Origin: Mycobacterium sp. HUMS_12744610 | GTDB taxonomy: Bacteria; Actinomycetota; Actinomycetes; Mycobacteriales; Mycobacteriaceae | DNA length: 64,000 bases | Assembly: GCF_041206865.1 (NCBI RefSeq) | Contig: NZ_JBGEDP010000001.1 | Location: 2,542,001-2,606,000, forward strand | Direction of reading: 5' to 3' | In this document: positions 1 through 10,438 of the stretch, piece after piece | Numbering within the stretch: the first letter of the stretch is position 1 | Layout: every line of letters starts with the position of its first letter | Notes under the pieces: model-generated | The model's input: the letters and a program-made list of their open reading frames with translations, nothing else | Told to the model about the DNA's origin: nothing | The model's database searches: none | Program-made: the position numbers and the translations under genes

Positions 1-1
1 C

Positions 2-118
2 GGTATCACCGGCATCATCACCATGCCGTGGATGTTCTACGCCGGCCCCGACGCCACGCTGGCCGACAAGATCGACGGCATGGCGCGCTTCCGCAAGGAC
101 CTCGGGCTCGACGGGTAG
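2..118 (+). CDS. C-terminus of a probable LLM-class flavin/F420 oxidoreductase (partial)
   Basis: This is the last 38 codons of a gene that begins before the window; the frame is open from base 2 to the TAG at 116-118. The tail contains MPWMFYAGPDATL followed by an amphipathic DKIDGMARFRKDLG ending. That pattern resembles the C-terminal helix of mycobacterial luciferase-like monooxygenases, in which a glycine/aspartate turn precedes a final helix. The assignment rests on this short tail only. The gene converges on the two small minus-strand secreted-protein genes; the 120 bases between them hold nothing I recognise. Confidence 0.4.
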   Translation, partial: GITGIITMPWMFYAGPDATLADKIDGMARFRKDLGLDG

Positions 119-238
119 CCGCGGCGCGGCCCAGCCTCGCGGGACCCCGCGACACATAAACGGTTGCGACGACACGCCGACACGGCCCGCAGAGGTTTAT
201 GTCTCGCGTAGGGGGAGGCTCGCCGGCGGAGCGCGCTC

Positions 239-733
239 TCACACGGGCGCGGCGGTCATGTTCATGTCGATCGTGCCCTGACACGGGCCGCTGGCGATCT
301 CGGTGTGCATCGTGCCGGCAAGCGTCCCGTCGGGTTGGGGCGTGTAGCGCACCGTGGCGTGGGCGGGACTCCACTGGATCGTGGTGTCGGGCAACATGCA
401 GTCCCACTGGAAGTCGCTGGCCTGGGTCCACGACGAGCCGTCCCAGGTGAATTTCGGTTGCGGAGCCGTCGGGTTGCTCGGCGGTGGGCCGTCGACGATC
501 GTGGCCGTGCACGTTCCGTTCGTGCAGCTTGAGCGGAACGTGTAGACGTCGGTGTGCTGTTCCTCGGGGTCACCGGCCGCCAGGCTGGTCCCGGACTTCG
601 GGCCGACCATGAACGTGATCGCGTACTTGCCGTTCCACGAGGGAGAGTCGGCGGAGGCGATCGGGACGGCCGGCGCGACCGCGAGCGACGCGGCGCACAA
701 ACCCACGAGACCGCTCAGGCGCCCCGGGGTCAT
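239..733 (-). CDS. Small secreted protein, Cys-containing beta-rich type
   Basis: The product is 164 aa. The N-terminus is a classical Sec signal peptide: a basic start, a hydrophobic run rich in A, L and V, and cleavage probably after ASA near residue 28. The mature part has SSCTNGTC around residue 70, a WDC near 110 and a PC near 150, which could form two disulfides, and alternating W/T/Y strands. This resembles the secreted extracellular domains common in mycobacteria, but I cannot name a family. The ATG lies one base after the TGA of the upstream small gene (TGACATG), so the two are probably translationally coupled. A much longer upstream extension is open in this frame but has no signal peptide at its start, so I chose this ATG. 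Confidence 0.7.
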   Translation of the reverse strand: MTPGRLSGLVGLCAASLAVAPAVPIASADSPSWNGKYAITFMVGPKSGTSLAAGDPEEQHTDVYTFRSSCTNGTCTATIVDGPPPSNPTAPQPKFTWDGSSWTQASDFQWDCMLPDTTIQWSPAHATVRYTPQPDGTLAGTMHTEIASGPCQGTIDMNMTAAPV

Positions 734-734
734 G

Positions 735-959
735 TCAGGGTTTGGGTGTCGGGGCCGCGGTTCCATAGAGGCAATCGTGAAGTTCCTGACTACCCGGGTC
801 GAAGTCGAATCCGCAGTTGCACTCGCGAACTTCCTGCGGGGTGCCGAGCCCATCGCAATAGGGGGTGCCGGCCGACGCCGAGGGTGCGGTCCACACGACA
901 CCGGCGGCCAGGGCCGCCACCGCGGCGCCGACCGTGGCCATCAAAACTCTCGCCTTCAT
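735..959 (-). CDS. Very small secreted protein (74 aa), first gene of a two-gene unit
   Basis: The product begins MKARVLMATVGAAVAALAAG and continues to an ASA signal cleavage site near residue 30. The mature peptide is only about 44 residues, acidic, with four cysteines (YCDG, ECNCGF, HDCLYG), enough for two disulfides, and a proline-rich tail. A strong ribosome site (GGAGGGAAGGA) lies directly upstream of the ATG. Its stop is one base from the start of the next secreted-protein gene. Function is unknown. It lies downstream of glnA1 on the same strand but is separated from it by a hairpin, so it probably has its own promoter in the 153-base gap. Confidence 0.65.
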   Translation of the reverse strand: MKARVLMATVGAAVAALAAGVVWTAPSASAGTPYCDGLGTPQEVRECNCGFDFDPGSQELHDCLYGTAAPTPKP

Positions 960-1056
960 GTTGGGATCCTTCCCTCCGGTTACAGCCGGCCGCGCTTCTC
1001 GGCGGCATGCAGGGACGATAACGCCGTCGACCGTGGCTCGCCCGGCAAAGACGAAA

Positions 1057-1097
1057 CCACCCGCGCGGCAATCGGGGGGTGATCGCGGCGCGGGTGG
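1057..1097 (-). terminator. Probable intrinsic terminator of glnA1
   Basis: A perfect 10-bp inverted repeat (CCACCCGCGC at 1057-1066, GCGCGGGTGG at 1088-1097) starts 16 bases after the glnA1 stop in the direction of transcription. It is followed by TTTCG, a short T-run of the kind seen in GC-rich genomes. Confidence 0.6.
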
Positions 1098-1112
1098 CGT
1101 CGTCTCGACGCC

Positions 1113-2549
<1,437 letters not shown>

Positions 2550-2622
2550 AGCTTGCTCCTTTACTTGGTGAAATCCGCGGCCTGACGCTATGAAGCTGAT
2601 GTTGCCCGCCGGTCAACCCCGT

Positions 2623-2638
2623 GTTGCGCGCACGTTAC
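2623..2638 (-). promoter_or_regulatory. Candidate GlnR box upstream of glnA1
   Basis: On the minus strand the site reads GTAAC-N6-GCAAC, which fits the actinobacterial GlnR half-site pattern (GTNAC-N6-GNAAC). It lies 74 bases upstream of the glnA1 GTG, in the divergent region between glnA1 and the RDD gene. Regulation is inferred from the motif and from known GlnR control of glnA in other mycobacteria. Confidence 0.5.
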
Positions 2639-2792
2639 GTGCCCACGCCGCCCGCAAAAGTGGCCGGGTCGGCGCTATGCGCCGGGGGCTCTATTGTGGG
2701 GCCATGGACCGCAAGATCGTATCTGGTCCGGCGTGTGGGCGCACCGCAGTGCCGCGCTTACGCGTCGGGCAGCCGTGCCAAGACCGCGCCCG

Positions 2793-3215
2793 ATGACGCC
2801 GGGATCGCGATCCGCCTACCCGGGTGAGGCGCTCGGATTGCCCGAGAGCGGTGCGGGTTCGCTGGCGCCGATGGGGCGCCGCCTGGCCGCGCTGTTGATC
2901 GACTGGCTGATCTCCTACGGCCTGGCGGCGCTGGGCCTGACATTCGGCCTGCTCTCCCAGCGGAGCCTGGCGACCGCGGTGCTGGTCGTCTGGTGGGTGC
3001 TCGGCGTGGTGGCGGTGCGGCTGTTCGGCTCCACCCCCGGCCAGTTGACGCTGGGCCTGGGGGTGGCGGCCGTGGACGGACGGATACCGGTGGGCGTCGT
3101 CCGGCTGGCCGTGCGCGGCCTGCTCGTCGCGATGGTCATCCCGGCCCTGTTCACCGACTACGACGGCCGCGGCCTGCACGATCGCGTGACCGGCACGGCC
3201 GTGGTGCGGCGCTGA
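2793..3215 (+). CDS. RDD-family membrane protein
   Basis: The 140-aa product has the RDD arrangement. An N-terminal MGRRLAALLIDWLIS segment (the conserved R and D of the family) opens the first membrane helix. A second helix follows (ATAVLVVWWVLGVVAVRLF), then the STPGQLTLGL turn, a third helix, and a C-terminal TDYDGRGLHDRVTGT motif. RDD proteins are small membrane proteins, probably transporters or membrane-protein partners. The position, divergent from glnA1, matches M. tuberculosis Rv2219A. The first plausible ATG in frame is used. Another ATG at 2704 belongs to a different, short frame. Confidence 0.8.
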   Translation: MTPGSRSAYPGEALGLPESGAGSLAPMGRRLAALLIDWLISYGLAALGLTFGLLSQRSLATAVLVVWWVLGVVAVRLFGSTPGQLTLGLGVAAVDGRIPVGVVRLAVRGLLVAMVIPALFTDYDGRGLHDRVTGTAVVRR

Positions 3216-3243
3216 CGGTCGAGGGTGCGGAGATGCCCTGCCG

Positions 3244-3996
3244 CTACCGGCGGCGCACCGTGCGCTGCACGCCGCGCATCTTGCCGGCGTTCGGCTGTGG
3301 CCCCTTGGGCATGACCCCGGCGCCCGCCCGCGACCCGAGCGCGGCCATCCGCGACTCCAGGCTGTCCATCTGCTTGACGGTGATGTTGGCCGGCAGGCGG
3401 GTCAGGTGGCGCTCCAGCTTGCCCAGGGGCACCTCGCCCTCGCCCTTGCCGACGACGATGTCGTAGATCGGTACGTCGCCGACCAGGCGCGCGTGGCGCT
3501 TCTTCTCCTGCGCCAGCAGCGGTTTGACCCGGGCCGCCGACCCCTCGCCGACCAGGATGACCCCCGGCCGGCCGAGCACCCGATGTACGGCGTCGAAGTG
3601 GCCGGTCGCGGCGACGCCGGGGGTCACCCGCCACTTGCCGCGCATGTTGTCCAGCACCCACGCCGCGGCACCCGCCTGGCCCTCGGCTTTGCTGTAGACC
3701 GATTTCTGCGCCCGGCGGCTGAATATGATGAACGCGACCAACGCGCCGAGCAGCACCCCCAGCGGGATCAGCGTGATCATGGTGAGCCCGCCTGCCCAGA
3801 GGCCGACGGCCACCGAGGCGGCCACGATCAGCACGAAGGCGCCGATCATGTACGGCAGCAGCCGGTTGTCCTCCTGGCGCTGAATGTTGAACGCCTGCCA
3901 CAGCTGGGCGCGGCGCTCCTTGGCGGCGGCCTTGCGGGCGGCCTGTGCCTCGGCCCTGGCGGCTTTGTTCTCGGCGGCTTTGCGGGATTTAGCCAT
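3244..3996 (-). CDS. DUF4191 membrane protein (Rv2219-like)
   Basis: The 250-aa product starts with a strongly basic, alanine-rich helix ([20 protein letters not shown]). Two adjacent transmembrane segments follow around residues 50-95 ([18 protein letters not shown] and [20 protein letters not shown]), then a soluble C-terminal domain with [16 protein letters not shown]. This is the DUF4191 layout; function is unknown. It is the last gene of the lipB-lipA unit, 25 bases after lipA. Because of the lipA frameshift, the broken lipA frame runs straight into this gene without a stop, so an automated call may fuse the two. The conserved basic N-terminus supports the ATG at 3996. Confidence 0.85.
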   Translation of the reverse strand: MAKSRKAAENKAARAEAQAARKAAAKERRAQLWQAFNIQRQEDNRLLPYMIGAFVLIVAASVAVGLWAGGLTMITLIPLGVLLGALVAFIIFSRRAQKSVYSKAEGQAGAAAWVLDNMRGKWRVTPGVAATGHFDAVHRVLGRPGVILVGEGSAARVKPLLAQEKKRHARLVGDVPIYDIVVGKGEGEVPLGKLERHLTRLPANITVKQMDSLESRMAALGSRAGAGVMPKGPQPNAGKMRGVQRTVRRR

Positions 3997-4021
3997 AATC
4001 ACCAAGGATATGCGGTGCCGG

Positions 4022-4965
4022 TCAGGGCGCCGAGGCCTCCATGCTGTCCGGGCCGCGGGCAGCCTGCTCGTAGAGCCGCCCCGCGCGGTACGACGAGCGC
4101 ACCAGCGGCCCCGCCAGGACCCCGGAGAATCCAATTTCTCTGCGTGGCAGGCCAACTCGGTGAACTCACTGGGCTTGACCCAGCGCTCGACGGGATGGTG
4201 GCGCGCCGACGGCCGCAGGTACTGGGTGATGGTGACGATGTCGCAGCCGGCGTCGCGCAGGTCGGCCAGCGCGGTGCGCACCTCGTCGGGCGTCTCGCCC
4301 AGACCGAGGATCAGGTTGCTCTTGGTCACCAAACCGGCCTCGCGTGCGGCGGTCAGTACGTCCAGGCTGCGCCGGTAGGTGAACGCGGGTCGGACCCGCT
4401 TAAAGACCCGCGGCACGGTCTCGACGTTGTGGGCCAGCACCTCGGGGCGTGACTCGAACACCTCCGCCAGGCGGGCGGGGTCGCCGTTGAAGTCGGGGAT
4501 CAACAGCTCGACCCCCGTCGTCGGGTTGAGCTCCTTGATGGCGCGTACCGTGGCGGCGTACAGCCAGGCCCCGCCGTCGGGCAGGTCGTCGCGGGCGACG
4601 CCGGTGACCGTGGCGTAGCGCAGGCCCATCGTCCGGACGCTGTCGGCGACCCGGCGGGGCTCGTCGCGGTCCAGGTCGGCCGGCCGGCCGGTGTCGATCT
4701 GGCAGAAGTCGCAACGCCGTGTGCATTGGTCGCCGCCGATCAGGAAGGTGGCCTCCCGGTCCTCCCAGCATTCGAAGATGTTGGGGCAGCCGGCCTCCTC
4801 GCAGACCGTGTGCAAACCCTCGCGCCGGACCAGGGCCTTGAGCTGGGTGTACTCGGGTCCCATCCGCGCGCGGACCTTGATCCACGGGGGCTTGCGCTCG
4901 ATGGGGGTCTCGGCGTTGCGTACCTCGAGCCGCAGCAGTTTGCGGCCTTCGGGAGCGACAGTCAC
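4022..4965 (-). pseudogene. lipA: Lipoyl synthase with an apparent 1-base deletion near its 3' end
   Basis: LipA is a radical-SAM enzyme that inserts two sulfurs into octanoyl groups on lipoyl domains. Both cluster motifs are present: the auxiliary site [12 protein letters not shown] and the SAM cluster CTRRCDFC. The frame is correct from the GTG through [17 protein letters not shown]. After that one base is missing (about 4130-4132; AATCCAATTT where AATCCCAATTT would be expected). Restoring one C gives [21 protein letters not shown], the family ending, and a TGA at 4022-4024, for a total of 314 aa. As written, the ORF reads into the DUF4191 gene instead. The GTG overlaps the lipB stop by 4 bp (GTGA). 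LipA is normally needed for pyruvate dehydrogenase, so this is either a sequencing error or a real and consequential mutation. Confidence 0.85.
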
Positions 4966-5672
4966 ATCGCCGATGCTACGCGGGCGACGGGATGGTCCCG
5001 CACCGGCAAGACCCCATCCAGGGCGTCGCACACCGCGACCGCCACCGCCGCACATACGTCCTCGACGCGCACCGTGCGTCCCAGTTCGGCCGACACGGAC
5101 GTCACCCCGGCGTCGCTGATCCCGCACGGCACGATGGCGCCGAACGCCCCGAGGTCGCAGTCGCAGTTGAGCGCGAACCCGTGCAGGGTGGTCGCGCGGG
5201 ACACCCGTACGCCGATGGCGGCGACCTTGCGTGCGGGTCGTGCCGCGTCGCCCGGCACCCACACGCCCGAGCGGCCCGCGACGCGGACGGTTTCCAGGCC
5301 GAGGTCTGCGCAGACCTTGATCAGCGATTCCTCTAGCCGCCGAACGTAGTTGACGACGTCGAGCGGTTCGGCCAGCCCGATGATCGGGTAGCCGACCAGC
5401 TGACCCGGGCCGTGCCAGGTGATCTTGCCGCCGCGGTCGGTGTCGACGACGGGCATGCCGTCCACGGGTCGCTCGTGCGGTTCGGTGCGCCGCCCCGCGG
5501 TATACACCGGCGGGTGCTCCAGCAACAGCAATGCGTCGCGGCCGCCGGCGGACCGGGCGTCGGCCAGGTCACGCTGCAACTGCCAGGCGGTGCCGTAGTC
5601 GAGCGTGCCCAGCCGGCGGACGTCGATGGGGGCCGGCTGCGCCCTGATGGATGACCTGATGGGTGCGGTCAC
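4962..5672 (-). CDS. lipB: Octanoyl-ACP:protein octanoyltransferase
   Basis: LipB moves octanoate from acyl carrier protein to the lysine of lipoyl domains, the step before LipA. The 236-aa product has [32 protein letters not shown] (the substrate-pocket signature), GVWV and KVAAIGVRV with the catalytic lysine. It also has [12 protein letters not shown] and FGAIVPCGI with the catalytic cysteine. The GTG start gives [12 protein letters not shown], close in length to the 230-aa M. tuberculosis protein. The stop overlaps the lipA start by 4 bp, so the two are co-translated. Confidence 0.95.
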   Translation of the reverse strand: MTAPIRSSIRAQPAPIDVRRLGTLDYGTAWQLQRDLADARSAGGRDALLLLEHPPVYTAGRRTEPHERPVDGMPVVDTDRGGKITWHGPGQLVGYPIIGLAEPLDVVNYVRRLEESLIKVCADLGLETVRVAGRSGVWVPGDAARPARKVAAIGVRVSRATTLHGFALNCDCDLGAFGAIVPCGISDAGVTSVSAELGRTVRVEDVCAAVAVAVCDALDGVLPVRDHPVARVASAM

Positions 5673-5707
5673 GGTGGCGACGGTACACCCCCGGCACGGC
5701 CGCGGAT

Positions 5708-6631
5708 CTAGTCGCGTTCCCGCCGGGCGGTCGCGTAGTCGAGCGCCTCGCCGATGGTGTTGTGGTGGAACTGGAAACCGGCCCGTTCCAGCGCCCCGGG
5801 GATGGCGCGCTGCCCGATCAGCAGCGCCTCGTCGGCGAACTCGCCGAGCGCCGCGCGCACCGCTACCCCCGGCAGCACCAGCGGGGTGGGACGGTTGACC
5901 GCGCGGCCTAACGCGGTGGTGAACTCGGCGTTGGTCACCGGCGCCGGACCGGTCATGTTCACGGGCCCGGCCAGCGCGCGATGCGACATCGCGAACAGCA
6001 GGGCGCGCACCTCGTCCTCGAGGCTGATCCACGACATGTACTGACGGCCGCTGCCCAGCCTGGCGCCGAGGCCGGACGAGAACAGCGGCCGCACCTTGCG
6101 CAGCGCCTGGCTTGCCGCGCCCAGCACCACCCCGGTGCGCGCCAGCACGACGCGGACCCCGCCGTATTGGGCCGGCAGTGTGGCGGCCTCCCAGTCCTGG
6201 CACAGCTGGGCCAGGAAACCGCTGCCGGCCCGGGCGTTCTCGTCGACCACACGGTCCCTGGTGTGCCCGTAATAGCCCACCGCGCTGGCATTGATCAGCG
6301 TTTCGATTCCGGCGTCGGCGACGGCCTTGGCCAGCACCTCGGTCGGAGTGATGCGGCTGTCGCGCAGGCTTTGCTTGAACGCCCCCGACCAGCGCCGCCG
6401 GCCGATGTCGACCCCGCACAAGTTCACCACGGCGTCGACGTCGTCCAGGGCGTCGGGATCGAACTTGCCGCTCTCCGGATTCCAATGCAGCTCTTCGGGA
6501 TTCGCCGGTGCCCTGCGCACGATGCGCAGCACCCGGTGGTCGGCGGCGCGCAGCGCGGCAGCCAGCGCGGAGCCGATCAGGCCGGACGAACCCGCGATCG
6601 CGACGACGGCCTTGTCACCAGCCCGGGCCAC
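5708..6631 (-). CDS. TIGR01777-type NAD(P)-binding epimerase (Rv2216-like)
   Basis: The 307-aa product starts with a Rossmann motif ([17 protein letters not shown], residues 11-27). It then has [27 protein letters not shown] and the [13 protein letters not shown] helix typical of the SDR39U1/TIGR01777 family. NASAVGYYG supplies the YG active-site strand, and the end is a DUF1731-like region ([29 protein letters not shown]). The substrate is unknown. It lies 4 bases downstream of dlaT on the same strand and 36 bases before lipB, so it is part of the dlaT-lipB-lipA transcription unit. Confidence 0.9.
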   Translation of the reverse strand: MARAGDKAVVAIAGSSGLIGSALAAALRAADHRVLRIVRRAPANPEELHWNPESGKFDPDALDDVDAVVNLCGVDIGRRRWSGAFKQSLRDSRITPTEVLAKAVADAGIETLINASAVGYYGHTRDRVVDENARAGSGFLAQLCQDWEAATLPAQYGGVRVVLARTGVVLGAASQALRKVRPLFSSGLGARLGSGRQYMSWISLEDEVRALLFAMSHRALAGPVNMTGPAPVTNAEFTTALGRAVNRPTPLVLPGVAVRAALGEFADEALLIGQRAIPGALERAGFQFHHNTIGEALDYATARRERD

Positions 6632-6635
6632 GCTC

Positions 6636-8381
6636 TCACAGCCCCAGGTCGGCCTCGAACGCTCCCTCTTCGAGCCGGTTCTTGATCGTGGTGAGGAAGC
6701 GTCCGGCGTCGGCCCCGTCGATGAGCCGGTGGTCGTAGGTCAGCGGCAGGTAGCAGACCGAGCGCACGCCGATCGACTCGTTGCCGAATTCGTCGACGAT
6801 CACCCGGGGCCGCTTGACGATGGCCCCGGTGCCCAGCATCGCGGCCTGCGGCGGCACCAGGATCGGGGTGTCGAACAACGCCCCCTGGCTGCCGATGTTG
6901 GTGATCGTGAAGGTGCCGCCGGACAACTCGTCCGGTTTGAGGTCGCCCGAGCGGGCGCGCGCGGCGATGTCGGCGATCGCGCGGGCCAGCCCGGCCAGGG
7001 ACAGATCGCCGGCGTTGTGGATCACCGGGGAAAGCAGGCCCTGCTCGGTGTCGACGGCGAACCCGAGGTGCTCGGCGTCGTAGTAGGTGATCTCCTTGGT
7101 GTCCTCGTTGTAGCTGGCGTTGATGTTCGGGTGGGTCTTCAGCGCGTCGATCACCGCGCGGGCGATGAACGGCAGGAAGGTCAGGTTCACCCCTTCGCGT
7201 TCGGCGAACGCCGCCTTGGCCCGCGCTCGCAACCCGACGATCCTGGTCATGTCGACCTCGTGGGTCTGGGTGAGCTGGGCCGTCGCCTGCAAGGATTCGC
7301 GAGTCTTGGCGGCGGTGAGCTGCCGGATACGGCTGGCCTTCTGCGTGGTGCCGCGCAGGTGCGCCAGCGCCGGTGCCGGGGTGGGTGCGGGCCGTCGGGA
7401 CTCCGCGGCCGCCCTCGGCGCGCCGGCGGCGGGAGCCGGCGCGGGTGCCCGGGTGGCCTGCTTCTTCTGTTCCGCCGCGGCGAGCACGTCCTGCTTGCGG
7501 ATCCGGCCGCCCACGCCGGTCCCGGTGACCGCGTTCAGGTCGATGTCGTGTTCGTTGGCCAGCTTGCGCACCAGCGGGGTGACGTACGGCGTCCGCTCCG
7601 CCACACCCTGGCCCTGCGACTCCGCAGCGGGCCGCGCCGGTGCCGGTTCGGCCTTCGGCGCGGGCTCGGTCTTGGGCTCGGGTTTGGGCTGGGGCGCCGG
7701 CTCGGGCTCGGCTTTGGGCTGGGGCGCCGGCTCGGGCTGGGATGGCTTGGTGGGGGCGGACACCGCGCCGGCTCCCGAGCCGATCCGTGCCAACTCGCCG
7801 CCGACCGGAACCGTGGCGTCCTCCTCGGCGGTGATGCTGACCAGCACACCGGCCACCGGCGAGGGAATCTCGGTGTCGACCTTGTCGGTGGACACCTCCA
7901 CCAGCGGCTCGTCGACCGCCACCGAATCGCCGACCTTCTTCAGCCAGCGGGTGACCATGCCCTCGGCAACGGACTCGCCGAGTTCGGGCATCAGCACTGG
8001 AGTGGCGTCGCCGGAAGCCCGGTCAGGTTGCGGGGCCTGCGCCTGCGCGGGCTCCGGTTCGGGCTCGGGCTCGGGTGCGGGCTCGGCCTGGGTCTCGGGC
8101 TGCGGGCGGCTCGGCGCCTGCGCGCCCGCCCCGCCGTCCTCGGCGGCGTCGCCGATGACGGCCAGCTCGCCGCCCACCTCGACGGTGTCGTCTTCCTGGG
8201 CGACGATCTTGATCAGCACCCCGGCCGCGGGGGAGGGGATCTCGGTGTCGACCTTGTCGGTGGACACCTCGACGAGGGGCTCGTCGACTTCGACCGTGTC
8301 GCCTTCCTGCTTGAGCCAGCGCGTGACCGTCCCCTCGGTGACGCTCTCACCGAGTGCCGGCATCTGGACGGAGAAGGCCAT
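6636..8381 (-). CDS. dlaT: Dihydrolipoamide acyltransferase (E2)
   Basis: This 581-aa protein is the E2 core of pyruvate dehydrogenase and, in M. tuberculosis, also of the peroxynitrite reductase/peroxidase. There are two lipoyl domains, each with the [10 protein letters not shown] hairpin (lysine 43 in the first and its counterpart near 165 in the second). They are separated by Pro/Ala/Glu/Gln-rich flexible linkers. A peripheral subunit-binding domain follows ([19 protein letters not shown]). The catalytic domain ends with the [14 protein letters not shown] active-site histidine. It is 28 aa longer than the M. tuberculosis protein, mainly through linker length. It heads the operon that also encodes its lipoylation enzymes LipB and LipA. 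The 249 bases upstream are shared with the divergent ephD, and no clear motif was seen there. Confidence 0.96.
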   Translation of the reverse strand: MAFSVQMPALGESVTEGTVTRWLKQEGDTVEVDEPLVEVSTDKVDTEIPSPAAGVLIKIVAQEDDTVEVGGELAVIGDAAEDGGAGAQAPSRPQPETQAEPAPEPEPEPEPAQAQAPQPDRASGDATPVLMPELGESVAEGMVTRWLKKVGDSVAVDEPLVEVSTDKVDTEIPSPVAGVLVSITAEEDATVPVGGELARIGSGAGAVSAPTKPSQPEPAPQPKAEPEPAPQPKPEPKTEPAPKAEPAPARPAAESQGQGVAERTPYVTPLVRKLANEHDIDLNAVTGTGVGGRIRKQDVLAAAEQKKQATRAPAPAPAAGAPRAAAESRRPAPTPAPALAHLRGTTQKASRIRQLTAAKTRESLQATAQLTQTHEVDMTRIVGLRARAKAAFAEREGVNLTFLPFIARAVIDALKTHPNINASYNEDTKEITYYDAEHLGFAVDTEQGLLSPVIHNAGDLSLAGLARAIADIAARARSGDLKPDELSGGTFTITNIGSQGALFDTPILVPPQAAMLGTGAIVKRPRVIVDEFGNESIGVRSVCYLPLTYDHRLIDGADAGRFLTTIKNRLEEGAFEADLGL

Positions 8382-8630
8382 CTTTTCTGACTCCTCGAAT
8401 CGCTGGTGGTTCGGCGCAGGTCGAAGCCCGGTGGTGTAACGGCGGGAAACCGAGTCGTCCTCGGAACTCTCCCATTCGCTATCTTGTCATCGCCGCGGGA
8501 ACGGCACACATTCAGGGCTGCCGCGCGCCGATGCCGGGGCGAGGGTCAACCCGCTTGCTACGGTGTGGCCACTGCTGGTCACGTTGCCAGTCAGGGGCAG
8601 GCGGAGCACATCGGGGGTGGCGGAGTTCAG

Positions 8631-10403
8631 ATGGCGGCAACACAGCAGGTTTCCCAGCATTTCGTCGACAGCACGGACGGGGTGCGCATCGCGGCCTACG
8701 AAGAGGGCAACCCGGAGGGCCCGACCGTCGTCCTGGTGCACGGCTTTCCCGACTCGCACGTGTTGTGGGACGGGGTCGTGCCGCTGTTGGCCGAGCGGTT
8801 CCGCGTCATCCGCTACGACAACCGGGGGGTGGGCGGCTCGTCGACGCCCAAGCCGGTCGCCGCGTACACGATGGAGCGCTGCGCCGACGACTTCGCCGCG
8901 GTCACCGGTGCGCTGTCGCCCGGCCAACCCGTGCACGTCCTGGCCCACGACTGGGGGTCGGTGGGCGTGTGGGAGTACCTGAGCCGGCCCGGCGCCGCCG
9001 ACCGGGTCGCCTCGTTCACGTCGGTGTCGGGCCCCAGCCAGGACCAGCTCGTCGCCTACATCTTCGGCGGGCTGCGGCGGCCGTGGCGACCGCGCACCTT
9101 CGCCCGGGCGATCAGCCAGGCGCTGCGGCTGACCTACATGGTGTTCTTCTCGATACCGGTGCTCGCGCCGCTGGTGCTGCGGCTGGCGCTGCGGAGCAAG
9201 GCGGTCCGGCGCCACATGGTCGGCGGCATCCCCGACGACAAGATCCACCACTCCGCCGGCCTGGCCGGCGACGCCGCCCGCTCGGTGAAGACCTACCGCG
9301 CCAACTACTTCGCCGCGTTCGCCAGGAAGCGGCCGATCCCGGTGGTCGACGTGCCGGTGCAGTTGATCGTCAACACCGACGACCCCTACGTGCGGCCCTA
9401 CGGCTACGATGACACCGCGCGCTGGGTGCCGCGGCTGTGGCGCCGCGACATCAGGGCCGGTCACTTCTCCCCGATGTCGCACCCCCAGGTGATGGCGGCC
9501 GCGGTGCACGACCTGACCGACCTGGCCGAAGGCCGGCAGCCCAGCCGCGCGCTGCTGCGCGCGCAGGTCGGCCGCCCCCGCGGGGACTTCGGCGACACCC
9601 TGGTCGCGGTCAGCGGAGCCGGCAGCGGCATCGGCCGGGAGACCGCGTACGCCTTCGCCGCCGACGGCGCCGAACTCGTCGTCAGCGACATCGACGAGGC
9701 GTCCGTCAAGGAAACCGCGGCGGAGATCGCCGCGCGCGGCGGCGTCGCGCACAGTTATGTGCTCGACGTGTCCGACGCCGACGCGGTCGAGGCGTTCGCC
9801 GAGCGGGTCAGCGCCGAACACGGTGTCCCCGACATCGTCGTCAACAACGCGGGCATCGGGCACGCCGGCGGCTTCCTGGACACCCCCGCCGAGGAGTTCG
9901 ACCGCGTGATGGACGTCAACTTCGGCGGCGTGGTGAACGGCTGCCGGTCGTTCGCGCGGCGGTTGGTCGAACGCGGCACCGGCGGGCACATCGTCAACGT
10001 GGCGTCGATGGCCTCCTACTCACCGCTGCAGTCGCTGAGCGCCTACTGCAGCTCCAAGGCGGCGGCCTTCATGTTCTCCGACTGCCTGCGGGCCGAGCTC
10101 GACACCGCCGGCGTCGGGCTGACCACCATCTGCCCCGGCGTCATCAATACCAACATCATCAAGACCACTCGCATCGACGCGCCCCAGGGCAAGACGGAGC
10201 AGGTGGCCGGTCGCCGCGGACAGCTCGGCATGCTGTTCGCGCTGCGCCATTACGGCCCCGAGAACGTCGCCAACGCGATCCTGTCGTCCATCCGCAAGAA
10301 CAAGCCGATCCGTCCGGTCGCGCCGGAAGCCTACGCGTTCTACGCCCTTTCGCGGTTCGCGCCGCAGGCGCTGCGCAGTACCGCGCGGTTGCGGGTGATC
10401 TAG
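8631..10403 (+). CDS. ephD: EphD: alpha/beta hydrolase fused to short-chain dehydrogenase
   Basis: The 590-aa product is a two-domain fusion. Residues about 10-290 are an epoxide-hydrolase-type alpha/beta hydrolase, with the oxyanion motif VHGFPDSH and nucleophile Asp107 in AHDWGS. Residues about 320-580 are an SDR with SGAGSGIGRETA, NNAGIGHAGG, and the Tyr-Cys-Ser-Ser-Lys active site in SAYCSSKAAA. EphD is linked in the literature to turnover of epoxy-mycolic acids and to mycolate composition. The length is within two residues of the M. tuberculosis protein. The ATG was chosen because it begins the hydrolase domain; the open extension upstream shows no homology. Confidence 0.93.
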   Translation: MAATQQVSQHFVDSTDGVRIAAYEEGNPEGPTVVLVHGFPDSHVLWDGVVPLLAERFRVIRYDNRGVGGSSTPKPVAAYTMERCADDFAAVTGALSPGQPVHVLAHDWGSVGVWEYLSRPGAADRVASFTSVSGPSQDQLVAYIFGGLRRPWRPRTFARAISQALRLTYMVFFSIPVLAPLVLRLALRSKAVRRHMVGGIPDDKIHHSAGLAGDAARSVKTYRANYFAAFARKRPIPVVDVPVQLIVNTDDPYVRPYGYDDTARWVPRLWRRDIRAGHFSPMSHPQVMAAAVHDLTDLAEGRQPSRALLRAQVGRPRGDFGDTLVAVSGAGSGIGRETAYAFAADGAELVVSDIDEASVKETAAEIAARGGVAHSYVLDVSDADAVEAFAERVSAEHGVPDIVVNNAGIGHAGGFLDTPAEEFDRVMDVNFGGVVNGCRSFARRLVERGTGGHIVNVASMASYSPLQSLSAYCSSKAAAFMFSDCLRAELDTAGVGLTTICPGVINTNIIKTTRIDAPQGKTEQVAGRRGQLGMLFALRHYGPENVANAILSSIRKNKPIRPVAPEAYAFYALSRFAPQALRSTARLRVI

Positions 10404-10438
10404 CCGGGGCCGGCCCAACGGTCGGCGAACGATCGAGT

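Noticed and set aside
2704..2793. Alternative start ATGGACCGCAAG for the RDD protein
   Set aside because: It is in a different frame from the RDD domain and closes after 29 codons.
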